From: Desulfuromonadaceae bacterium
Lineage (GTDB): Bacteria > Desulfobacterota > Desulfuromonadia > Geobacterales > Pseudopelobacteraceae
Direction of reading: 5' to 3'
Assembly: GCA_028681335.1 (NCBI GenBank)
Contig: JAQUIT010000017.1
Coordinates: forward strand, 22,384 to 86,383
Length of the DNA: 64,000 nucleotides
Under the pieces are notes generated by a model. The model had not been told where the DNA came from. It saw nothing but the letters and a program-made list of their open reading frames with translations, and did not search any database. Shown here one piece after another: positions 19,983 to 27,318 of the stretch. Made by a program: the position numbers and the translations under genes. Each line of letters starts with the position of its first letter. The stretch's first letter is position 1.

Positions 19983-20369
19983 TTAAGGTGTAGCAATAGC
20001 AATTGGAGGTATTACAGCTAAAGTGGACGCTTTCATACTACCGATTGATGACTCAATTTGCAAATAGTTAGATGCACCAGAAAGCTGCGGCATTAAATAT
20101 GTCAAAGTGAATGAATTGCTATTAGAAGTAAGTTTTGTCTTGTCGTCAGGATCAAATCCAGTGGCGGTGGTTATTACTTCTACCCCTTGAGCGGATTTAC
20201 CGGATGGTGGTGTGTATGTAATTGTAGCGACAACAGAATATGTTTGATTTAGATTATCAACATTTTTTGTAGTTATTGATAGCGCCCCACCGGTATCATC
20301 ACCACATCCCTGCAGCATCAGAACAACAGATAGTGATAACAATACTGCAAGACAACGTATAACTTTCAT
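19983..20369 (-). CDS. Putative lipoprotein downstream of pilQ
   Basis: A 128-aa protein with a lipoprotein signal: MKVIRCLAVLLSLSVVLML then lipobox LQGC, giving a lipidated Cys near residue 22. The remainder (SITTKNVDNLNQTYSVVATITYTPPSGK) looks like one immunoglobulin-like beta domain. Start at ATG 20369 with GGAGG 4 nt upstream; a longer frame to 20399 adds ten residues before the signal. It follows pilQ by 72 nt on the same strand with no terminator between, so it probably belongs to the pil operon. The role is unknown. Confidence 0.72.
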   Translation of the reverse strand: MKVIRCLAVLLSLSVVLMLQGCGDDTGGALSITTKNVDNLNQTYSVVATITYTPPSGKSAQGVEVITTATGFDPDDKTKLTSNSNSFTLTYLMPQLSGASNYLQIESSIGSMKASTLAVIPPIAIATP

Positions 20370-20441
20370 GAGACCTCCAACCGTATTAATTCTAGGCATA
20401 TTGTGGAATTAGACAAAAAGATATTATTTTATAAATAACAA

Positions 20442-23138
20442 TCAGTTTAATATTCTAGGTGTAATAAATATAAGTAGTTCGGATTTTATTTTTCTTGTTG
20501 AAGTAGATTTAAACAGATTACCCAAGAAAGGGATATCCATTAAATAGGGAACACCTTCTTCTGACTGTGTTTCGTCTTCTTTATAAATGCCACCAATTAC
20601 AGTAGTTTCTCCATCTTTTAATAACATCTCCGTAGTTGCCTCTTTCGTATTTATTGAAGGAGGATTTCCAGTACCGGCAGAGTTGTTCGTTGCTTTAATT
20701 TCCATGCCTATTGTGCCATTTGAATTTATATGCGGTTTAACCTCAAGAGACAACACTGCTTGAACAAACTCCGTAGTGTTACCAGTTGTTGCAGTATTAT
20801 TTACATAGGGTATTGATTGACCCTGAGTTATTTTTGCTGTTTTATTATTTAGTGTCGCTATTTTAGGCGTTGAAACAATTTTCACCAGACCAGCTGTCGC
20901 TGCAGCATTAAGACGCATATCAAGCTGAATATTGCTGGCAATCCGACCGAATGAAATCCCCATATTTGTTCCCGAGACACCACTTTGACCGGAGGTAACA
21001 GCAGGTGTAGTCAAGCCACCAAAGCTGTTATCCAAGGAGTTAATACCAAGAAAAGAGGCAGAACCATCACGATAATGAACCCCCCAACTGACTCCCAGAT
21101 CCCTTGTGAAAGTCGATGAGGCTTCAACTATCCTTGCTTCAATCATAACCTGTCGTTCGGGAACATCCATTATTACAAGATAACTCTTGATTTTGTCCAA
21201 GTCAGATCGAACAGAAGTAATTATAATAGTATTAGTACGTACATCAGAACTTATTTTACCAATTCCCTGAGTCAATAATGCCTCTAGTTGTGACTTAATG
21301 GTATCAACTTTGTTGTAATTAACTGGAAAATACTCTGTAAATGTAGGCTCATTTTTGAGCTGAGCTTTTCTATATTCGTTTTGTTCTTCCTCTATCGACT
21401 TTAACTTTCCCTTTTTCTTGATCGTCAAAACATTACCAGTTTCTCTTGAATCAAGTTCCTTGGTATCAAGAATAATATCTAGAGCTTGGTCCCAAGGGAC
21501 GTTAACAAGTTTAAGGCTTATATTACCGGTAACATCATCTCCAAGAACAAAGTTTTTTCCGCTGACCTCAGCAAGCAACTGGAATATTTTTCGAACGTCT
21601 GCATCTGCAAATTCCAGCGTTACTTTCCGTCCCTTATAGACATGTGAACCACCCTGTTGAGTTGAGGTAATCTCGGCAGCGGAAATATCTGATGAAATAT
21701 CTTCAACAGATGCATCTGCAGGTTTAGGATTGAATGTTTTGTTTTTTTGTCCCGCAGCTTCAATAACAAGCTTGTCAGCTGCGAGTCCTTCTGGATGCTT
21801 AAAGTCGATATAGAGCATGTCCGCTTCCTGTCGGAATTCAAATGGAACGGGCATACGGGTAACTATACGTATTTTAGTATCAGTACTTTTTTTATTTTTG
21901 ACAGAGAACGGGGTAATTCTCAGGATTGGAGAAACAAAGGAACTAGTTTCAAGTGAACGCTGAAGATTTTTAGGTAACGTAGAGTTTTTAATAGTTAATG
22001 TAACATATCCAGGTGTTTTAACAGGTTGGTCTACACTGATTGTACCGGCAACTTTAACGGACACTCTGGAAATACCATTTACCTGTTGAAAATCAATCAT
22101 CTCAACCGATGCAATACCGGATAAAATAGCTGCCTTATTCAAATCTTTGGTTGGCTGGTTATCTGCTACAATTGTTTTAACCGGTTCCAATTTAGCGTCA
22201 GTATTTGGTTCTATCACTGGCATAGGTTTAGCAACAGGTGTATCAGACTTGGTCAATGTCAGTTTTGTATTTGTATTTTCATCAACAGGATGAGAATCAA
22301 GCGTTATCTCAATTCCTGAGACTGTTTTGGTTGAAGCTGCTTCAGGAAAAGTCCCATTTACAGAATCCAGAACCACTCGAACTTTATCGGGATAGAGACC
22401 AATTCGTGCAGAAGCAACACCAGATGCGTTTAACGGTAATAATCGAGAAGAAAGACCACTCTTCACATTCATTAAGTCAACAACATAACGTTCTGGCTTA
22501 TTGAGCCTGAATGTATTAAAAGCAGAGATTGGACCATCAAGGGCAAGAGTTATTACATTCTTATTAACAGAAATTGCGCTAAGTGTTGTTGGCTGTATTT
22601 CTTTTTCTGACTCAGCAACAGGATTCACAGTAACCGGCAGCGGCTCAACAACAGTTTTAGCTTCACTCACTAAAGGAGAAGGTGTGGTGTCTACCAGGGA
22701 CGGGAATGAAATTCTTAGTTCACTTGAACTTGGTGAAACAACAGTAATGACAGGTTCGCTGTCACGCACAAGTTCAATTTCAAGCCTAGTAAGAACACCT
22801 GCATCAGTATCAAAGCGACTAGCTGTAATAGACTTGAAATTACCTTTATTAATTATTAATGGTGCAGAAATATTTCCCTGTGTCACCTGTGATAGATCAA
22901 TGACAAGTCGAAGCGGAGATGTTGTCTTGTAACTCGTATATGTAGCAGAAGAACTCAGTTTAATTGCCACTTCAGTAGCAAAACCATCACCTAACGGCAC
23001 AACAGATTCAATCCTGGCAAGCTTTTTAGCTTCAAGTTGCACGGAAGAAACAGCTACACCCGGTGATACAAAAAGACAGGCTGCCATTACTGAATATGTT
23101 AACAGCGAAATTCTCAATGAATTTTTCTTCCACTTCAT
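20442..23138 (-). CDS. pilQ: Type IV pilus secretin PilQ
   Basis: The outer membrane channel through which the pilus passes. The 898-aa precursor begins with a basic signal peptide (MKWKKNSLRISLLTYSVM), has three AMIN-type cell-wall-binding regions in the first 430 residues (such as PLRLVIDLSQV and ERYVVDLMNVKSG), then the secretin N0 region (VTLEFADADVRKIFQLLAEVSG), an N1 domain (FPVNYNKVDTIKSQL) and the secretin core ending KSELLIFITPRILN. Start at ATG 23138 with AAGGAG 6 nt upstream, 10 nt after pilP; a longer frame overlaps pilP and is rejected. Confidence 0.96.
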   Translation of the reverse strand: MKWKKNSLRISLLTYSVMAACLFVSPGVAVSSVQLEAKKLARIESVVPLGDGFATEVAIKLSSSATYTSYKTTSPLRLVIDLSQVTQGNISAPLIINKGNFKSITASRFDTDAGVLTRLEIELVRDSEPVITVVSPSSSELRISFPSLVDTTPSPLVSEAKTVVEPLPVTVNPVAESEKEIQPTTLSAISVNKNVITLALDGPISAFNTFRLNKPERYVVDLMNVKSGLSSRLLPLNASGVASARIGLYPDKVRVVLDSVNGTFPEAASTKTVSGIEITLDSHPVDENTNTKLTLTKSDTPVAKPMPVIEPNTDAKLEPVKTIVADNQPTKDLNKAAILSGIASVEMIDFQQVNGISRVSVKVAGTISVDQPVKTPGYVTLTIKNSTLPKNLQRSLETSSFVSPILRITPFSVKNKKSTDTKIRIVTRMPVPFEFRQEADMLYIDFKHPEGLAADKLVIEAAGQKNKTFNPKPADASVEDISSDISAAEITSTQQGGSHVYKGRKVTLEFADADVRKIFQLLAEVSGKNFVLGDDVTGNISLKLVNVPWDQALDIILDTKELDSRETGNVLTIKKKGKLKSIEEEQNEYRKAQLKNEPTFTEYFPVNYNKVDTIKSQLEALLTQGIGKISSDVRTNTIIITSVRSDLDKIKSYLVIMDVPERQVMIEARIVEASSTFTRDLGVSWGVHYRDGSASFLGINSLDNSFGGLTTPAVTSGQSGVSGTNMGISFGRIASNIQLDMRLNAAATAGLVKIVSTPKIATLNNKTAKITQGQSIPYVNNTATTGNTTEFVQAVLSLEVKPHINSNGTIGMEIKATNNSAGTGNPPSINTKEATTEMLLKDGETTVIGGIYKEDETQSEEGVPYLMDIPFLGNLFKSTSTRKIKSELLIFITPRILN

Positions 23139-23148
23139 GCGAAACTCC

Positions 23149-23799
23149 TTATTGTTTCCTGGGAAGGGTAAGTTTAATATTTTCTTTACGGATTCTGCCG
23201 CTGTCATCTCTAAATTGTTCTAAAATGTCAACGCCATTTGAGGTTATAGATACAACCTTACCGTCATTTTTACCTATTAGCATCCCAACTTTTAATACAT
23301 ATCCTTTCCCGCCAGGATCTGTAACCATTGCACGATTTTCACGACCACCTGTAATTACTCCGATGAGCTTGAACTGACCTACGTCAAAACTATGTATCGG
23401 TAAAGAATTGCGTTTCGCCTTTTTTATGGCGTCAGCTGTATTCAGAGGTTCTGATTTAACTGCAACAAAAGGTTTGAATGGATCTTTTTTATTACTGAAA
23501 TCAAATTGGTTTGATGCCGCTGGCGGGACCCGTAAGACTGAACTAACCGCACGTTGCACGGCAACTGTCCGCTGCGGGATAGCAACCATGGGTGGCTTCA
23601 CAGGAGTAGCAGCAGGTGCTTGGTCCTGATTCTTTTTGCAGGCGGAAATCATCAGTGCACACACAAATACGATTGAAACTGTTCGTATATTGGAAGAAAT
23701 ATTCTGCGTTTTTAGGGCGGAACACAACTCTACAAGCGCACTTGACCCGTTTTGTGTGGTCGATTTAAGACTATTTTTTAGCAGAAGTTTTTTTATCAT
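23149..23799 (-). CDS. pilP: Type IV pilus assembly lipoprotein PilP
   Basis: PilP is an inner membrane lipoprotein that links the PilMNO platform to PilQ. The lipobox is clear (VFVCALMISAC followed by KKN), and the C-terminal domain has the family features FDFSNKKDPFKPF and FKLIGVITGG with YVLKVGMLIGKNDGKV. The start is uncertain. ATG 23799 follows an AAGAG/GAGG purine stretch but leaves about 45 residues before the hydrophobic signal, unusual for a lipoprotein; a downstream non-ATG start (for example TTG near 23715) is possible. The chosen frame overlaps the pilO end by 29 nt. Confidence 0.88.
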   Translation of the reverse strand: MIKKLLLKNSLKSTTQNGSSALVELCSALKTQNISSNIRTVSIVFVCALMISACKKNQDQAPAATPVKPPMVAIPQRTVAVQRAVSSVLRVPPAASNQFDFSNKKDPFKPFVAVKSEPLNTADAIKKAKRNSLPIHSFDVGQFKLIGVITGGRENRAMVTDPGGKGYVLKVGMLIGKNDGKVVSITSNGVDILEQFRDDSGRIRKENIKLTLPRKQ

Positions 23800-24379
23800 C
23801 CTCAATCTCTTTCTTATCAAGGAAGCGGAATGTGGTAGCTAGACACGTCACCTTGGTCATCATGCGATTATTTACACTCTTGATATCAGAAAACGTGACA
23901 TTAGTAATATTTACTATTCTCGGCAAGTTTGCGACCGCAGCAAAAAAGTTTGCAACACTGAAATAAGATCCGGATACAACAATATCTACAGGAACATCAG
24001 CATAGAAATCTTTAGTTACTTCCGGTTTTGGACGAAACGTCAAAAAGTCAAGCCCGGCACTTTTCCCTAATGATGTAATGCTGGTCAAAAGAGATGGTAT
24101 TTCTTTTGAATTTGGCAACTCAGCCAGAGCAAGTAGTAGTTCCTGATTAAGCTGCTCATATTCAAGCTTTAGCTTTGGCAGATTATTAGCTGTTCTTGTT
24201 TTATCATTAATCTCGTTCTCTAACTTGGAGATTTCAACTTTGAGCCCGTTAAGTTCATTATACTTTGGAATGTATAAAAACCATACTAAAGCGGCAGCTT
24301 CAACTATTGAAACCAGAACAAGAATAAGTATTTTCTGTTTTGTCGGAAGCTTAAGTATTTTCTCTACGCTAGGATCCAT
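23771..24379 (-). CDS. pilO: Type IV pilus inner membrane protein PilO
   Basis: A 202-aa bitopic protein of the pilus alignment complex that pairs with PilN. It has one membrane helix at about 17-37 (ILILVLVSIVEAAALVWFLYI), a coiled coil at about 40-90 (LNGLKVEISKLENEINDK) and a ferredoxin-like periplasmic domain with DVPVDIVVSGSYFSVANFFAAVANLPRIV (positions about 125-153). ATG 24379 has AGGTGG 6 nt upstream. It follows pilN by 24 nt. Confidence 0.94.
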   Translation of the reverse strand: MDPSVEKILKLPTKQKILILVLVSIVEAAALVWFLYIPKYNELNGLKVEISKLENEINDKTRTANNLPKLKLEYEQLNQELLLALAELPNSKEIPSLLTSITSLGKSAGLDFLTFRPKPEVTKDFYADVPVDIVVSGSYFSVANFFAAVANLPRIVNITNVTFSDIKSVNNRMMTKVTCLATTFRFLDKKEIEDDKKTSAKK

Positions 24380-24403
24380 ATCAAACCACCTGAACGATAT
24401 GCA

Positions 24404-24982
24404 TTATTTTTTTACCGCTGGTATAGCTGGAGTATTTGCAATTTCTGACTCCAGTTTCATTGTCAAATCAAATTTTTTAAGTTTCGTCCCGGCAACATCC
24501 GTTTGTTCAGATACTAACAATTCAACATTCATAAAGTCGCTGGAAGCCTCAAGAGCTTTCATGAAATAAGCAATTAAATCCTCTGTCAATGCTATACCTG
24601 ATATTTTCACATTCGAACCTGATTCACTATAATTTGTTAACCACAGCTTATCTGGAGTAAGTTCACTTAAACTTAACAATCGTTGTGCCGGGCCGGTCTT
24701 GTTTTTCCTCAATTGTGAAAGTACGCCAAGTTTTTTCTTAACCTGTTCTTTTAAAGCTTTTAGTTCTTCTATTTTTCCAATCTTCTTTTTAAGCTCGTTT
24801 ATTTTGTTGTTAGCAGAAACAATATCTTCTCTAGCCGTTGTTATTTGAACACGTTTAACCATGTAAAGGGAAACTACGACAATTGCAATTGCAATAACAA
24901 CAATACTGAATATTACAATTTGCTGAATTGCAGTTTCTTTTTTCTTGGCAGCCCTAATGGGTAAAAGATTTATTTTTATCAT
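24404..24982 (-). CDS. pilN: Type IV pilus inner membrane protein PilN
   Basis: A 192-aa bitopic protein whose short cytoplasmic start (MIKINLLPIRAAKKKE) is the conserved segment that binds PilM. A membrane helix spans about 23-43, then a Lys/Glu-rich coiled coil (about 55-95) and a periplasmic domain (LWLTNYSESGSNVKISGIA). The ATG at 24982 overlaps the pilM stop by 4 nt (ATGA). Confidence 0.95.
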   Translation of the reverse strand: MIKINLLPIRAAKKKETAIQQIVIFSIVVIAIAIVVVSLYMVKRVQITTAREDIVSANNKINELKKKIGKIEELKALKEQVKKKLGVLSQLRKNKTGPAQRLLSLSELTPDKLWLTNYSESGSNVKISGIALTEDLIAYFMKALEASSDFMNVELLVSEQTDVAGTKLKKFDLTMKLESEIANTPAIPAVKK

Positions 24983-26034
24983 TTATCCCCTACCCTCCTA
25001 ATAGCAAGCCCGACCGGCACCGCCATAAACGGGCCAATCTCCTGAAGGTATTCAGGATCAAAATCTTTTTCATTATAGCTTAGTTTTGCAAATGGATTAA
25101 GCTTCTCAACCGGCAAACTCAATTTATCAGCAATAGTATTAATAAGGTTATAGACTTTAGAACATCCACCACTCACAAAAACAGAAGAGATACGTTCATC
25201 ATTTGCAGTAGAATTATAGAAATCCAACGAACGTCGAATCTCTTGAGAAATAGTTTCATTAACTTTTACAATCACATTCAAAAGAGGTTCATCAGCAGCC
25301 TCAGTAACAAGAAGTTTTGCAGTTTCGGCATCGTCACTGCTAAGACCTATCTGTTTCTGAATTTCCTCTGAGTAAAGGTTGCCACCCATCTGAACATCTC
25401 GAGTAAAAAGTGTAATGCCATCTTTAATGACATTTATATTCATCACGCTGGCACCAATGTTTACTAAAGCAATTATGTCATCAGAGCCATACTCATGGTT
25501 AGCTTCAAAAGCATTCTGAACAGCAAATGAATCCACATCAACAACAGATAGCTGCAATCCGGCTTCACTAAACACCGCAACGTAATCATTGATAATATCT
25601 TTTTTGCTTGCAACTAAAAGTACATTCATTTTAGACGGATCATTGATATCAGGAGAAAGTATCTGAAAATCCATATTAACATCATTGATGTCAAACGGAA
25701 TATACTGTTCAGCCTCCCACGATATTTGATCTTCCAACTCTTCCTGAGGCATTGCCGGAAGTACTATTTTTCTGATAATTACTGAGTTACCCGAGATTGA
25801 GCAGACAACATCTTTTATCTTTATACCAAGGCTTGCAACGAGATTTTTTATCTGTGCTGCTATTGATGAGCTATCCATCAGCGTATTGTCAACAATCGCC
25901 TCAGGTGGCAATGGGAACACCCCCACATTAAGCAACTGCAAGGATCCCTTGTTCTCTTTCAATTGAACCAGCTTCACGGAGCTTGATCCAATGTCTATGC
26001 CTATGACCTCTTTTTTCTTTTTAAAAAGAAACAT
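24979..26034 (-). CDS. pilM: Type IV pilus ATPase-fold protein PilM
   Basis: A cytoplasmic actin/FtsA-like protein of 351 aa that holds the pilus assembly platform through the PilN tail. ATP-site elements are present: VIGIDIGSSSVKLVQL at 11-26, ALVNIGASVMNINVI near 195 and VFVSGGCSKVYNL near 288. ATG 26034 has GGGA about 6 nt upstream. It lies 11 nt after the XRE regulator and starts the pilMNOPQ series. Confidence 0.95.
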   Translation of the reverse strand: MFLFKKKKEVIGIDIGSSSVKLVQLKENKGSLQLLNVGVFPLPPEAIVDNTLMDSSSIAAQIKNLVASLGIKIKDVVCSISGNSVIIRKIVLPAMPQEELEDQISWEAEQYIPFDINDVNMDFQILSPDINDPSKMNVLLVASKKDIINDYVAVFSEAGLQLSVVDVDSFAVQNAFEANHEYGSDDIIALVNIGASVMNINVIKDGITLFTRDVQMGGNLYSEEIQKQIGLSSDDAETAKLLVTEAADEPLLNVIVKVNETISQEIRRSLDFYNSTANDERISSVFVSGGCSKVYNLINTIADKLSLPVEKLNPFAKLSYNEKDFDPEYLQEIGPFMAVPVGLAIRRVGDK

Positions 26035-26045
26035 ATCCAGTCCCG

Positions 26046-26252
26046 TTATTCCTGATCCTGAAATACTTTGTTTTTATCTTCAAGGCTATACCCTAATGCA
26101 AGAATAATTTTTCGCTTCGTTTCCATACGGCAATTCTCGCCACGTTCTATTCGATCTATAGTCAGTGTCGAAATCCCTGCTTTTCTGGCAAGCTCAGACT
26201 TGCTCATTAATCTTGATTCACGAATTGATTTAACTTTATTTATCCCAATCAT
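26046..26252 (-). CDS. Small XRE-family DNA-binding regulator
   Basis: A 68-aa protein made of one helix-turn-helix: SKSELARKAGISTLTIDRIERG at about residues 17-38 (read with its first Ser at 17) fits the lambda-repressor/XRE fold. I chose ATG 26252, with GGGA 7 nt upstream; a TTG at 26273 would add seven residues. It is the first gene behind the riboswitch leader and ends 11 nt before pilM, so it is made whenever pilM is made. It may autoregulate the operon or act elsewhere; no operator is evident. Confidence 0.82.
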   Translation of the reverse strand: MIGINKVKSIRESRLMSKSELARKAGISTLTIDRIERGENCRMETKRKIILALGYSLEDKNKVFQDQE

Positions 26253-26396
26253 GCTTGTATCCCATGAAAACAATTATTTCATGAGTATCATTTACAGCAA
26301 ATAATACTATTGTCAACTATTTTATATGTAATTATATACATAATTAGAAAAAAATAACTCCCAGTTTAACATACTATGTATTCTCAAATTTAAAAA

Positions 26397-26441
26397 AGCC
26401 GGGTTCCTTATATCTTTTCAGGATATTTCGGCAACCCGGCT
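26397..26441 (-). terminator. Riboswitch expression platform: intrinsic terminator
   Basis: On the minus strand AGCCGGGTT (26433-26441) pairs with AACCCGGCT (26397-26405), followed by a T run (26392-26396). Inside the loop, CC/GG and ATATC/GATAT extend the hairpin. The left strand of this stem and the ATATC are also part of the aptamer, so the terminator and the folded aptamer exclude each other. Confidence 0.78.
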
Positions 26442-26506
26442 GTCTCCATGAGACCCATTAGGCTTTCCGCCCCATTCTCGCGAATGGTTGAGTATTATCG
26501 TATATC
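26421..26506 (-). promoter_or_regulatory. GEMM-I-type cyclic dinucleotide riboswitch aptamer upstream of XRE-pilMNOPQ
   Basis: The minus strand shows GATATACG, then CAACCATTCGCGAGAATGGGG (two pieces: CAACC and the hairpin CATTCGCGAGAATG), GCGGAAAGCC, a variable hairpin GGGTCTCATGGAGAC, and AGCCGGGTTGCCGAAATATCC. These correspond to P1, the P1b/P2 hairpin with its AAAGCC junction and the P3 side with the GGGTTGCCGA receptor-like strand of the GEMM-I family. Published Geobacter members of this family often bind cyclic AMP-GMP instead of c-di-GMP; which ligand applies here cannot be decided by eye. The leader lies about 170 nt before the XRE gene. The competing terminator suggests an ON switch. 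Confidence 0.85.
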
Positions 26507-26534
26507 AGATCAGCATATGTTTTAATCTGAATGG

Positions 26535-26564
26535 CTTATACTTCAAGCCCCTCACTAAAGTCAA
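26535..26564 (-). promoter_or_regulatory. Sigma-70 promoter of the riboswitch-XRE-pilMNOPQ operon
   Basis: TTGACT (26559-26564), 18-nt spacer, TATAAG (26535-26540) on the minus strand. The predicted transcript starts near 26528, about 20 nt before the first P1 base of the aptamer, as expected for a riboswitch leader. The 160 nt further upstream to the fimT stop show no clear terminator, so read-through from the minor pilin operon is possible. Confidence 0.68.
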
Positions 26565-26725
26565 ATTTTATTTTTGTTTCCTGATTCATAATGTAAGCGT
26601 GTTTTCACTGGGTGTTGCGTCTTTAATTGGCATTATGTCCCCGGAACAATTAACTACGTAATACCATACAATACGAGTTTAAGCGACAAAGCGGCATAGA
26701 TGGTTTGTTGTAGTGTCCTTACGAA

Positions 26726-27271
26726 TTATGGCACACCATCTGCGCTACTTACCCTATTTCCGCTTACCCGCCCCGTATTTGCCAAGTCAATCCGATATTT
26801 TTGAGAATTCAAATCTGCTACGGCATCTATTTGTTTATCAAAAATAGTGATACGGGCTGAAACACCTCCTACTGGAGTAAAATCTATTGTCCCATTAGGG
26901 TTACATACTATTTCGGTATTAGTACCTGCAAGACCGATTCTATCTGAAGGCATCGAAACGTCAGTGCCTGCCGGCAATGCAGAAGCCGATGGTGGCCAGT
27001 TTGACAATGTCGCCCTATCCCCGGGCCTGAGACGATAGACACTATTAGCAACATCTAACTCAACTCTTTGTTGCCTGTTTGTAGAAATAGCACGAGATCT
27101 GGCAGTACGTATAAATGAAGCTAATTCCTTTCCAGCTTGGCGAAATTGCATGTTATCTCGCCACGTCATAAAAGTCGGAGCAGCTATTCCTATTACAATA
27201 GCCATAATCGCGATGGCAATTATCATCTCTATCAGAGAAAACCCTTTATTTTTAGTTGGTCCAACAATCAT
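26726..27271 (-). CDS. FimT/GspH-type minor pseudopilin
   Basis: A 181-aa prepilin-like protein. The class III leader motif KGFSLIEMIIAIAIMAIVIGIAAP has the Gly cleavage point and Glu at position +5 (five after the cut), followed by the hydrophobic helix. The C-terminal part (ELASFIRTARSRAISTNRQQRVELD) is typical of GspH/FimT. ATG 27271 has GGGG 8 nt upstream. It is the last gene of the minor pilin operon, 47 nt after pilY1, and would be processed by the PilD encoded at 38707. Confidence 0.88.
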   Translation of the reverse strand: MIVGPTKNKGFSLIEMIIAIAIMAIVIGIAAPTFMTWRDNMQFRQAGKELASFIRTARSRAISTNRQQRVELDVANSVYRLRPGDRATLSNWPPSASALPAGTDVSMPSDRIGLAGTNTEIVCNPNGTIDFTPVGGVSARITIFDKQIDAVADLNSQKYRIDLANTGRVSGNRVSSADGVP

Positions 27272-27318
27272 ACAAATCACCCCTACATAGATAACTTATT
27301 CATATCACACACCATTAA

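Noticed and set aside
26565..26725. Possible fimT terminator (TTAATTG/CAATTAA)
   Set aside because: AT-rich 7-bp stem with a 17-nt loop, not followed by a T run.
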